Below, one piece after another: positions 49,599 to 57,400 of a stretch of DNA of 64,000 nt (position 1 is its first letter; each line of letters starts with the position of its first letter). The stretch is taken from positions 94,316-158,315 of the forward strand of contig DXFW01000008.1 in the NCBI GenBank assembly GCA_019114225.1, read 5' to 3'. A program made the position numbers and the translations under genes. Source of the DNA: Candidatus Allofournierella pullicola. Its GTDB lineage: Bacteria; Bacillota; Clostridia; Oscillospirales; Ruminococcaceae. The notes below the pieces were generated by a model. It was given only the letters and a program-made list of their open reading frames with translations. It did no database searches and was not told the origin of the DNA.

Positions 49599-51776
49599 TC
49601 ACGTCCAGGTCCCGGCCCTTCCGGGCCACTCATCGCCGGGTGCGCCCGGGTCCTTTGGCCGGGGGCCGCGGGGGGCGAAGGTGATGAGCAGCAGCGCCAG
49701 AAGAAGGAACTCCAGGAAGGAGAACAGCAGCCACAGACCCGCCGCGGGGGGCTGGCCGCCGCCCTGGTCAACAGGCAGGGAGGGCGCGGGCGAGGGAGAG
49801 GGGCTGGCCATGGGAGAGGGGGACGGCACGGGGGAGGGCGTTGCCTCGGGAGAGGGGCTGGGCCGGGCCTGTCCGTCTCCGCCGCTTTCGGGCGTGGGGG
49901 AGGGGGTGCGCTGAGGCGCGGGCGTGGCCGTCTGCCCGCCGCCCGGGGCCGGGCTGGCGGTGGCGCCGGGGGTGGGGCGCACGGGCGGCGCCGTCTGGCC
50001 GCCCGCGTCGTAGCCCCGCTCCACCGTGCCGGTGTAGTTGCCGAAGAAGCGAAGGGTGATGGTCACCCGGCCGCCGCTTTCCCTGGTCTCCACCGTGTAG
50101 TCGGCGCCCTCCCGCAGCACGGTGTTGCCGTCCCGCACGGTCAGAGCCGCCGCGTCCTGGGCGTTCGTCACCGGGGAGACCCACAGCAGCGACGCGTCCT
50201 TGGGAAGCACCTGCACCGGCACCTGCACGTTTTCCACCGTTTCATAATTTTCGGTGTCGGCGGGGACAAAGCGGGCTTCAAAGACCTGCGGCCCGGCGTT
50301 GCCCACGGCCTGGCCCGGCGTGTTCCAGGCAAAGCCCGGGCCGAGGTCCACCTGATCCAGTGCGCTGCCGTACACCGCCGTCAGGCCGGAGGGAACGGTG
50401 TATGGGGGAATGGCTTTCAGAATGTGGAACTCCGTCACCGCCACAAGGCCGGCGTGGCCGTCCTGAGGGGGCACCAGCGCCCGCACATACCAAGTGCCCG
50501 CTTCGGTGGGGGGCTGGGAGGTGAAAACGCCGGTCTCGCTGTCGCTGTATTCATACACCGGCTGGCCGTACTGGGCGGTGGCGTGGGGGGGATGAGCGGC
50601 TTCGCCGTAGGTCCAGTCGTCAATGGTGAGGGGCTCCACCCAGGCGTTGCTCACCCGGAACTGCAGCGAGGCGGTGAAGGAGAAGGGCCCGTCGGTGTAG
50701 CGGTAGGTCACAAGGCTGCCGTCGGAAAGGCCCGTCAGCACGCTGCCCTCCAGCTGTGCGCCGGTGACCCCGGAGATGTGGGCCGGGTCGATGGGAATGC
50801 CCAGCTGCGCCAGGTCAAACGTGGTCTGCCCGTCCGCCAGCTGCACCTCCACCGGCCGCTGGCCGTCCAGAACGGCGGTGGGAGCCGCCGGCCCGGCGCG
50901 AAGGGCCAGAAGCTGGTTGTCGCCCGCCATCACATCGGTGAGCCGGGGGTTGGCGCTCAGGTCCAGAAAGGTCAGGTCGCTGCGCTCCACGCCCAGCAGT
51001 TCCAGATTGGGCGCGTGGCTCAGATCCAGCTGGGTGACCAGCGTGTAGGAGCACCAGAGGTCGATCAGGGCTTCGTTGTTGCCCAGGGTGAGGGCCTTCA
51101 GCGGGCCGCCCAGGTAGAGAAGGTACTGCAGCGCCCCGTTGCGGGACACGTCCAGCGTCTCAAAGCGGTTGTGTCCGCAGGCCAGCTCCCGCAGGAGGGG
51201 CGCCGCCGAGGGGTCCAGGGCGGCCAGGCGGTTGTCGTGGCAGTGCAGCGCCTCCAGCCGGGGCACCTGCGAGAGGTCCAGCCCGGTCAGCTGGTTTTCG
51301 TTGCACAGCAGGTTGGTCAGGTTCGGCGTCTGGTCCAGCGGCAGTTCGGTGAGGGCGTTGCCAATGCAGTTCAGCTGGGTGAGAGCGGGGAAAAACCCCA
51401 CGCCGTCCAGTGAGCGAATGCCCTTGCCGCGCACGTCCAGTTTGGTCACCGCCGCCCGCTCGCTTTCCGAGAGGGCGCCGTCCCCGTCCAGGTCGAAGGC
51501 GCGCACGCAGTCGAGAAAGGCCGGGTCGGGAAAATTCGTTTCGTCCAGCGCCACCGTCTGTTCCGGGGCGGAGGCGGCAAGATCGGCGTTCAGGGGGCCG
51601 GCGGCCTGGGCGTTGCCGGCGGGGCCGGCCAGCACCGTGCTCTGGGAAACCGCCGCCTCTTCGGCGGCGGCGGGCAGGGCGGCGGCTGCCGCCCCCAGCA
51701 GGAGGGTGAGGGCCGCGGCGGCCCGAAGGAGGATCTGTCTGCGGGGGCCGCGGCCCCGGATGTCTTTGTTGATCAT
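49599..51776 (-). CDS. Surface leucine-rich-repeat protein with C-terminal membrane anchor
   Basis: A protein of 725 residues. Signal peptide (RAAAALTLLLGAAAAALPAAA), then an EF-hand-like loop DLDGDGALSESE, then about nine leucine-rich repeats of 21-22 residues (pattern LTxLxCxxNxLxxLDLS) to near residue 290. Next come two or three beta-rich segments resembling MBG/Ig-like bacterial surface domains, a Pro/Ser/Thr spacer of about 75 residues (PSPSPEATPSP), and a single membrane helix near the C-terminus with a basic tail. No LPxTG motif. Probably a cell-surface adhesion or interaction protein. Start: ATG at 51776; a GTG twelve bases upstream is possible. Confidence 0.85.
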   Translation of the reverse strand: MINKDIRGRGPRRQILLRAAAALTLLLGAAAAALPAAAEEAAVSQSTVLAGPAGNAQAAGPLNADLAASAPEQTVALDETNFPDPAFLDCVRAFDLDGDGALSESERAAVTKLDVRGKGIRSLDGVGFFPALTQLNCIGNALTELPLDQTPNLTNLLCNENQLTGLDLSQVPRLEALHCHDNRLAALDPSAAPLLRELACGHNRFETLDVSRNGALQYLLYLGGPLKALTLGNNEALIDLWCSYTLVTQLDLSHAPNLELLGVERSDLTFLDLSANPRLTDVMAGDNQLLALRAGPAAPTAVLDGQRPVEVQLADGQTTFDLAQLGIPIDPAHISGVTGAQLEGSVLTGLSDGSLVTYRYTDGPFSFTASLQFRVSNAWVEPLTIDDWTYGEAAHPPHATAQYGQPVYEYSDSETGVFTSQPPTEAGTWYVRALVPPQDGHAGLVAVTEFHILKAIPPYTVPSGLTAVYGSALDQVDLGPGFAWNTPGQAVGNAGPQVFEARFVPADTENYETVENVQVPVQVLPKDASLLWVSPVTNAQDAAALTVRDGNTVLREGADYTVETRESGGRVTITLRFFGNYTGTVERGYDAGGQTAPPVRPTPGATASPAPGGGQTATPAPQRTPSPTPESGGDGQARPSPSPEATPSPVPSPSPMASPSPSPAPSLPVDQGGGQPPAAGLWLLFSFLEFLLLALLLITFAPRGPRPKDPGAPGDEWPGRAGTWT

Positions 51777-51826
51777 GTTCTTTCCCACGTCCTTTCTTTA
51801 AGGTCCACTGGCCGCGTTTTGCGGCG

Positions 51827-52720
51827 TCAGGGTTTGAGCAGGGGTTCCATATCCTGCAGGGCTTCGGCGTAGCGCTGGCTCACCGCCCCGGGGTTGCGGC
51901 GCAGGTGGCGCAGGGTGCGGCGGTACATGGAGTCGGTGCGCCCCTGCATGGCGGAAAGTTCATCCCGCGCCAGCTGGGCCGTGTCCACGTCGCCGCTGGC
52001 CTGAACGCTCAGGGTGTGGAGCAGCTGGCTGCGCTGCTGGCGCAGCGCCTGCAGGCGGTGCTGCACCGCCGTGCCGGAACGGCGGACGGCGTCCACGCTC
52101 CGGGTCAGCCCGCTGGGGGCGAAGGCGGCCTGCACTTCGTACCGCTTTTGCAGCCAGGCGATGTGCCGGCGGCTGTCGCTGAGGCTTTGCAGCAGGCTGC
52201 GCATGTCCACGGCCTCACGCAGGGAGGCAAACAGGTCGGCGGCAAAAAAGGCGGAGAGGGCAAGGGCCGCGGTCAGAGCGGCGGCGGGGGAGAGCATGGT
52301 CACCCATCCGCTCACCACCGGGTGGATCACACGGATCATCAGCAGCGAGAACGCGCCCCAGCACAGGGAGGCCGGCAGGCAGATGTAGCCGTTCAGGTTG
52401 AAGCGGTACATGCTGTAATCCCAGTAGCGCAAGTGGAACGTGCTTTCCAGAAGGGAGCCGGTCACATATTCCAGCAGGGTGGCGCCGGCCATGCCCATCA
52501 GAAAGACGAGGATGGGGTTTTGAGCCACCGGCAGGGTGAACAGCAGGATGAAAACGGCGCCGGAGCCGTAGATGGGGAGGAGCGGGCCGTTGAGGAAGCC
52601 CCGGTTCACCCAGCGCTTTTCACGCAGGGAGACATAGGTGGACTCCCAGATCCAGCCGAGGAACGAATACAGGAAGAAAAACAGCGCCCATTGCGCGAAG
52701 GTGTAGCCAAACCAGGTCAT
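51827..52720 (-). CDS. Membrane protein of the 'putative ABC transporter permease' (DUF1113-like) family
   Basis: A protein of 297 residues. Four or five membrane helices in the first 165 residues carry the family pattern FLGWIWESTYVSLREKR (split), NRGFLNGPLLPIYGSGAV and YVTGSLLESTFHLRYWDYS. The C-terminal 130 residues are a charged, probably coiled-coil tail (RQQRSQLLHTL, RRTLRHLRRN). Despite the common database name, no ABC partner is nearby and its function is unknown. It is flanked on the same strand by the DUF308 gene (upstream) and LRR gene (downstream), likely one transcript. Confidence 0.8.
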   Translation of the reverse strand: MTWFGYTFAQWALFFFLYSFLGWIWESTYVSLREKRWVNRGFLNGPLLPIYGSGAVFILLFTLPVAQNPILVFLMGMAGATLLEYVTGSLLESTFHLRYWDYSMYRFNLNGYICLPASLCWGAFSLLMIRVIHPVVSGWVTMLSPAAALTAALALSAFFAADLFASLREAVDMRSLLQSLSDSRRHIAWLQKRYEVQAAFAPSGLTRSVDAVRRSGTAVQHRLQALRQQRSQLLHTLSVQASGDVDTAQLARDELSAMQGRTDSMYRRTLRHLRRNPGAVSQRYAEALQDMEPLLKP

Positions 52721-52764
52721 AAAATTCCCTTTCTCTTAATGTGTCGCGGGGTGCGGGCCCGGCC

Positions 52765-53331
52765 TCAGAGGGCCGGGCCGCTCCCGGCGGCGGTGGCGCC
52801 GGCCCGCTTTTCCAGAATGACGGTGGCCAGGTCGCTGACCCCGTCGGCCACCAGCGCCCCGCCGAAGACCATCACTGCGATCCGCACCGCTGCGAAGGGA
52901 TTGATGACCAGCAGCGCGCCCAGAACGATGGGCACAACGGAGGAGAGGGCCAGGGGGATCATGCCGGGGTACTGTTCCCGCAGGCCGGTGATGGCCAGAG
53001 GCAGCTTGCCCACGCCGTCCACCAGCAGCAGCGAACCCAGAACGAGGGGAAGCACCGCGAGGATGGTCTGGGGCCAGACCAGGGCGAAGGCGGAAAATGC
53101 GGCGGGCAGCACCGTGAGGAACAGATCGCCCGGGTTGCCCTTGCCCGCCGCTTTGCGCTCCTGCAGATAGCGGACCAGGTGGCTCACGCCGTAGGCGGCC
53201 GCGCCGCCGGCCAGCGCCCAGACAAAGAAGGTGCTGCTGGCCGCGGGGAAGGCAAAGAGCAGAACGCCCATTGCGATATACAAAGCGGCGACCCAGACGG
53301 ACGCGGCACGGACCCAGAAAAATTCAAACAT
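52765..53331 (-). CDS. DUF308/HdeD-like membrane protein
   Basis: A protein of 188 residues with six membrane helices in three similar pairs, typical of DUF308 (HdeD acid-resistance family): VAALYIAMGVLLFAFP, LVLGSLLLVDGVGKL, SVVPIVLGALLVINPF and VFGGALVADGVSDLA. The function in Clostridia is unknown. It is first in a minus-strand transcript behind a Crp/Fnr-type promoter. A GC-rich inverted repeat (52752-52784) overlaps its stop. A frameshifted paralogue lies at 54279. Confidence 0.85.
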   Translation of the reverse strand: MFEFFWVRAASVWVAALYIAMGVLLFAFPAASSTFFVWALAGGAAAYGVSHLVRYLQERKAAGKGNPGDLFLTVLPAAFSAFALVWPQTILAVLPLVLGSLLLVDGVGKLPLAITGLREQYPGMIPLALSSVVPIVLGALLVINPFAAVRIAVMVFGGALVADGVSDLATVILEKRAGATAAGSGPAL

Positions 53332-53397
53332 GGAAATACCTCCTTGACAAAACAGTCAAATTTCAGATTTTGGGGCAAAATTTCTTTTGCTGTTCCC

Positions 53398-53439
53398 ATC
53401 GTACCATGGGCGGGCGGCGGAGTATGTTTGCCAAACAAC
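53398..53439 (-). promoter_or_regulatory. Class II Crp/Fnr-type promoter, site 1 (DUF308 transcript)
   Basis: On the minus strand the 14-mer GTTGTTTGGCAAAC (53426-53439) is followed by 22 bases and TACGAT. The core TGTTTG-G-CAAACA is a perfect palindrome. The site also lies about 55 bases upstream of the start expected for the divergent Crp/Fnr gene, allowing autoregulation. Confidence 0.75.
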
Positions 53440-53452
53440 GGGCCGTTCCTTC

Positions 53453-53481
53453 TTGCCACAAAAAGGCGGCGGACTTATAAT
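53453..53481 (+). promoter_or_regulatory. Promoter of the Crp/Fnr gene
   Basis: TTGCCA, a 17-base spacer and a perfect TATAAT. Confidence 0.8.
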
Positions 53482-53519
53482 AAAAGAAGAAAAATGCCCT
53501 CAAGGAGGCGCAAAAGAAG

Positions 53520-54230
53520 ATGGAACAGAAGCTGGACCTGGCGGTGCTGCGGGCAAACATGCTGTTCCGCAACCTGTCCGACGAAGAGGTGCTGAGCGTC
53601 ATCGACACCATGTCGCCCCGCACCATGAAGTATCAAAAGCGCACGGTGGTGGCGCGGGACGGCGACGAATTCCCCGAGATCGGGGTCATCCTGTCCGGCA
53701 GCGTCCACCTGTTCCACATCGACAGCAACGGCAACAGCAATCTGATGGACGTGCTGGGCGCGGGCGGCACCCTGGGCGAACTGTCCGCGGTGGGGCGCTA
53801 CCGGCTGCATGTCACCGTCACCGCCACCGCCCAGACCGAGATCCTGTTCCTCAGCGTGGAACGGCTGCTGCGCAAAAACGTGCTCACCGCCCCCACCCAG
53901 ATCCGCTTTTTGCAGAACCTGACCCTGGCGGCGGCAAAAAAGGGCCAGTATCTCACCCGCAAACTGGAGGACAGCATCCGCCGCTCCACCCGCGAGCGCC
54001 TGCAGGATTATCTCTCCGCCCAGTATCACAAGGCGGGCAGCCGCACCTTCGTCATCCCCCTCAACCGGCAGGACCTGGCGGACTTCCTCTTTGTGGACCG
54101 CAGCGCCATGTCCAACGAGCTGTGCAAAATGCGGGACGAGGGCCTTTTGAAATTTGACAAGAGCCGCTTTGAGCTGCTGGTGGAAATGCCCATCACCGAC
54201 GACGAACCGGACCCGAACGACAAGGAATGA
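53520..54230 (+). CDS. Crp/Fnr-family transcription regulator
   Basis: A protein of 236 residues. The N-terminal cyclic-nucleotide-binding-like barrel (residues about 15-130) has VILSGSVHLFHID, GAGGTLGELSAVG (the GE turn of the family) and a dimer helix (NLTLAAAKKGQYLTRKLEDS). The HTH is RQDLADFLFVDRSAMSNELCKMRDEGLL. The barrel lacks the Arg-Ser pair that binds cAMP and shows no cysteine quartet for an FeS cluster, so the effector is unknown. It is divergent from the DUF308 transcript and the natural candidate to bind the five GTTG-N6-CAAC promoters in 53-62 kb. Confidence 0.9.
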   Translation: MEQKLDLAVLRANMLFRNLSDEEVLSVIDTMSPRTMKYQKRTVVARDGDEFPEIGVILSGSVHLFHIDSNGNSNLMDVLGAGGTLGELSAVGRYRLHVTVTATAQTEILFLSVERLLRKNVLTAPTQIRFLQNLTLAAAKKGQYLTRKLEDSIRRSTRERLQDYLSAQYHKAGSRTFVIPLNRQDLADFLFVDRSAMSNELCKMRDEGLLKFDKSRFELLVEMPITDDEPDPNDKE

Positions 54231-54239
54231 CAGATAAAA

Positions 54240-54275
54240 ACGGCCGCACCCGGCGGGGTGCGGCCGTTCTTGTTT
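54240..54275. terminator. Terminator between the Crp/Fnr gene and the DUF308 pseudogene
   Basis: An 11-bp stem CGGCCGCACCC / GGGTGCGGCCG followed on the plus strand by TTCTTGTTT. Confidence 0.8.
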
Positions 54276-54278
54276 GGT

Positions 54279-54879
54279 TCAGGCGGCGTTTTTGCCGCGG
54301 CTGGAGGCAAAGGCTTCGGCGGCCAGCGCCACGCCCGACGCCCCGAGGTAGACGCCCCAGACGGTGCTGAGGGCGAACCAGCTCATCAGGGGATTGGCCA
54401 GAATGACCATGGCCAGCAGCGCGTTGAGAACGCCCGCGGCCAGCATCCAGCCGGCGCCGTCCGCGGCCTCACGGCGCATTTGGGAAAAGGCGAAGAACTG
54501 GTCGGTCCCCCGCAGCAGGGTGAGGAAGGCGGCGGCCGCCGATCATTCCGGCAAGGCCGAAGCTGGTCTGGAAGGAGGCCCAGAGGGTGAACAGGCTGAA
54601 CCCGGCCAGCAGGATCCCGTTCACCAGAAGGTCCACGCTGCGCTCTTCGGGGACCGTTTTGACCCAGGCGGCGATCTGCGCCGCCCCGAAAACGCCCAGC
54701 CCGGCGGTGATGAGATAGGCCAGCGCCACCCCCGAGACCAGGGGCGAAAAGACGGCCAGCAGGCCGATGGCGGCCAGAACGCCTCCCGCGGCCAGCCCCC
54801 GGAAGAGGCTGGTGCGGCGGTTCTGTTCCAGGGCTGCCTGGTCCGCGGGCAGCGAGGCGGTGCGAATGGTTTCGTTCAT
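54279..54879 (-). pseudogene. DUF308/HdeD-like gene with a one-base frameshift
   Basis: Residues 1 to about 115 read as a DUF308 protein (GVLAAIGLLAVFSPLVSG, LVNGILLAGFSLFTLWASFQ); the frame then ends within 20 residues. The remainder (AAFLTLLRGTDQFFAF, then MLAAGVLNALLAMVILANP to GKNAA) continues in another frame. The switch lies at about 54530-54545 in the string GGCGGCCGCCGCC; the total is 601 bases, one more than a whole number of codons. Either a real inactivating mutation or a base-call error in a GC-rich run. It follows the oleate hydratase gene by 16 bases with ribosome site AAAGGAG. Confidence 0.8.
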
Positions 54880-54895
54880 AGGGTGTCTCCTTTTT

Positions 54896-56671
54896 TCAGA
54901 TCAGCTGGTACTGGAGCAAAAGCTCCTCCAGCGTGGTTCCCCGCAGCTTTTCCAGCCCGGCCATCAGGGCCATTTTGTAGGGGATGGGCAGCTTCATGCG
55001 GGTGAGCTTGCGCCCGTCCAGCAGGTAGTGGGCGGCGTTGAGCAGGCAGCGCACGTCGTAGGCGGAGCCGAACACTTCCGGCACGCCCCGCTCCACATCC
55101 AGCAGGGTGTAGACCGCTTCCATCGCCGTGCGCACCGAGTATTCGGTGGTGAAGATGGTGTCCCGGGGGGTCTGGGCAAACTGGCCCAGGAAGGCGAAGT
55201 TCACGCAGCCCTCGGGCACCACGTCGGGGCGGTCGCCCGCCTCGCGGGGCATGAAGAAGGCGGTGACATAGGGCATCATGCAGGGCACGGTGGAGGCGGC
55301 TTCGGTGGCCAGCAGCTCGATCTCGCTCTCCGGCACGCCCAGGTGGTAGAGCCACTCCATGCAGATCTCGGCGCCGGTGCACTCGGCCATGGGCTTGCCC
55401 ACATAGTCGCCGGGCTCGTCCGGATACAGGCCGTAGATCCAGCCCACCAGCTGGCCTTCCGGCTGGGCCTTGAAGTGAGGCTGGCGGTTGAAGGTCCAGC
55501 TCATCAGCCAGGCGGAGTCCTTCACGGTGACGATACCGCCGGTGACGACTTTGCCCGCGTAGGGGTCGCGGCCGCAGACACGCTCCACATAGGGGGCGAT
55601 ACGGTCATCCAGAAGGGTGACGGTGGCGGACTCCCACTTGGTGGCCTCGATGTCGGAGCAGAATTTCTCCGGCCGGCCGAAGGCGGGGTTCTGCACGGCG
55701 ATGCTTTTCCACAGCTGCCAGCTGGCGCCGTCGCCGGGGGCGATGTCCAGCACCGGGGCTTTGTCGTTCGCGCCCAGGGCGCTCTCTTCGGTGCAGGAGC
55801 CGTTGGTGACGAACACCAGGTCGTTTTCGGTCAGCTCTTTGGTCTCCCGCTTGCCGCCGCGCACCAGCACCATCTGGTGGGCCACCTTTTTGCCCGGCAA
55901 AAAGTGGAACAGAACGTTCTCCACCCGCACGCCGTACTCAAACTGCACGCCCTGTTCCTCCAGGTATTTCACCAGCGGGAGGATGAGGGATTCATACTGG
56001 TTGTATTTGGTGAACTTCAGAGCCGAAAGGTCCGGCAGCCCGCCGATGTGGTGGATGAACCGCTGGAGATAGAGCTTCATTTCCAGCGCCGAGTGCCAGG
56101 TCTCAAAGGCGAACATGGTCTGCCAGTAGAGCCAGAAGTTGGAGGCGTAAAAATCGTCGCTGAGCACCTCGTCAATGCTCTTGTTGTAGAGCTCCTCGTC
56201 CGGGGTGAAGAACAGCTTCATCAGTTCCAGCGCCGCGGCGTCGCTCAGTTCAAAGCGGTTCTTGGTGTCGGCGCTCTCGCCCCGGCCCAGGATGGCCCGG
56301 TTCATGGAGAAGTTGGGGTCGTCGTGGTTCAGCCAGTAGAATTCGTCCAGCACGCTGGCGTCGGGCACCTCCAGCGAGGGAATGGAGCGGAACAGGTCCC
56401 ACAGGCATTCGTAGTGGTCCTCCATCTCCCGGCCGCCCCGGATGACGAACCCCACGTCCGGGCGCAGCAGGCCGTCGCAGGCGCCGCCGGGCAGTTCGGC
56501 TTCTTCCAGAATGTGGATCCGGCTGCCCTCCATCCCGCCGTCCCGGATGAGGAAGGCCGCGGCGGCAAGGCTCGCAAGCCCGCCGCCCACCAGCCAGGCA
56601 TGTTTGTCCTCCACGCCCTCGGGTCTGCGGGGGCGGGCGAAGGCTTCATAGTTTCCGTTTGTATAATACAT
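54896..56671 (-). CDS. ohyA: Oleate hydratase
   Basis: A protein of 591 residues, the usual length. It starts MYYTNGNYEAF; the FAD motif is VGGGLASLAAAAFLIRDG; other family segments are HILEEAELPGGACDG, VIRGGREMEDHYECLWD, PNFSMNRAILGRGE, FFTPDEELYNKSI, TGGIVTVKDSAWLMSWTFNRQPHF (split) and GCVNFAFLGQFAQ. The enzyme adds water to the cis-9 double bond of oleate or linoleate to give 10-hydroxy acids, a known fatty-acid detoxification step in gut bacteria. A 10-bp hairpin (GCGCCGGGCC/GGCCCGGCGC, 56686-56707) sits directly before its ribosome site, which might limit translation. Confidence 0.93.
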   Translation of the reverse strand: MYYTNGNYEAFARPRRPEGVEDKHAWLVGGGLASLAAAAFLIRDGGMEGSRIHILEEAELPGGACDGLLRPDVGFVIRGGREMEDHYECLWDLFRSIPSLEVPDASVLDEFYWLNHDDPNFSMNRAILGRGESADTKNRFELSDAAALELMKLFFTPDEELYNKSIDEVLSDDFYASNFWLYWQTMFAFETWHSALEMKLYLQRFIHHIGGLPDLSALKFTKYNQYESLILPLVKYLEEQGVQFEYGVRVENVLFHFLPGKKVAHQMVLVRGGKRETKELTENDLVFVTNGSCTEESALGANDKAPVLDIAPGDGASWQLWKSIAVQNPAFGRPEKFCSDIEATKWESATVTLLDDRIAPYVERVCGRDPYAGKVVTGGIVTVKDSAWLMSWTFNRQPHFKAQPEGQLVGWIYGLYPDEPGDYVGKPMAECTGAEICMEWLYHLGVPESEIELLATEAASTVPCMMPYVTAFFMPREAGDRPDVVPEGCVNFAFLGQFAQTPRDTIFTTEYSVRTAMEAVYTLLDVERGVPEVFGSAYDVRCLLNAAHYLLDGRKLTRMKLPIPYKMALMAGLEKLRGTTLEELLLQYQLI

Positions 56672-56788
56672 TGTGTACCTCCTGTGCGCCGGGCCCAGGC
56701 CCGGCGCTGTTGATGGTTTGTTCAAAGCAGAGGCCCGGCGGGCTTGCGCGTCTGGTCCGGCGCGGTGCGCCGGCTTTGACTTGTTCCA

Positions 56789-56830
56789 AGCATACCGCAC
56801 CCGGGCCGGGAAAACGGTGGGCCAAACAAC
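56789..56830 (-). promoter_or_regulatory. Class II Crp/Fnr-type promoter, site 2 (oleate hydratase)
   Basis: On the minus strand GTTGTTTGGCCCAC (56817-56830), 22 bases, then TATGCT (56789-56794). The left half-site is identical to site 1. The predicted leader is about 110 bases. Confidence 0.75.
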
Positions 56831-56857
56831 GAAACAAAACATTTTTTCGCGGCCCCT

Positions 56858-56899
56858 GTTGGAAATACAACCGCCCCCATGGGCAAAAAACGGTATGCT
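56858..56899 (+). promoter_or_regulatory. Class II Crp/Fnr-type promoter, site 3 (PH-domain gene)
   Basis: GTTGGAAATACAAC (56858-56871) has perfect GTTG/CAAC half-sites, followed by 22 bases and TATGCT (56894-56899). No -35 hexamer is seen. It is divergent from site 2 with 27 bases between the two 14-mers. Confidence 0.75.
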
Positions 56900-56957
56900 G
56901 ATAACAGACAGCCACGCTGTTTTGAATCATCCACCCCGAACATAAGGAGAAAACCAT

Positions 56958-57335
56958 ATGACCGATCTTGAAAACATGCTCTTCCTCAAACTGCGGCCCG
57001 CCGCAGACCACCGCCTTGCCGACCTGGTGGCCCCTCTTTTGGCGGAGGGCGAAACCGTCCTGCAGCCCTATCAGGGCCTCCGCGACGGGGTGGTGTTTAC
57101 CGACCGCCGGGTCATCGCCGTGAACACCCAGGGCTTCACCGGCAAGAAAAAGACCTTTGTCTCCCTGCCCTACAGCCGCATTCAGGCCTATTCGGTGGAG
57201 TCCGCCGGCATGATGGACCTGGACAGCGAAATGCAGCTCTGGTTCGCGGGGCTGGGCGCGGTCACCTTCCAGATGGCAGCCGGGTCGGACCTGGCAAGCC
57301 TGGCGCGGCTCATCGGAGAATCGGTGCTGGCCTGA
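56958..57335 (+). CDS. Small bacterial PH-domain protein
   Basis: A protein of 125 residues. After a helical start (ADLVAPLLAEGETVL) come strands with the bacterial PH/YvbH-like pattern: VVFTDRRVIAVNTQG, KKKTFVSLPYSRIQAYSVES and EMQLWFAGLGAVTFQM, ending in an amphipathic helix. There is no signal peptide or membrane helix. Bacterial PH domains bind membranes or partner proteins; the role here is unknown. Ribosome site AAGGAG. It is a single gene divergent from oleate hydratase under a matching promoter, so both may respond to one regulator. Confidence 0.83.
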   Translation: MTDLENMLFLKLRPAADHRLADLVAPLLAEGETVLQPYQGLRDGVVFTDRRVIAVNTQGFTGKKKTFVSLPYSRIQAYSVESAGMMDLDSEMQLWFAGLGAVTFQMAAGSDLASLARLIGESVLA

Positions 57336-57350
57336 GCGCCCGCACACAGA

Positions 57351-57391
57351 AAAAAGGACCGGCAGCCCGAACGGGCTGCCGGTCCTTTTTT
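57351..57391. terminator. Bidirectional terminator
   Basis: An 18-bp stem beginning AAAAAGGACCGGCAGCCC with its complement, loop GAAC, and T-runs on both strands. Confidence 0.92.
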
Positions 57392-57400
57392 GTTTGGAGG

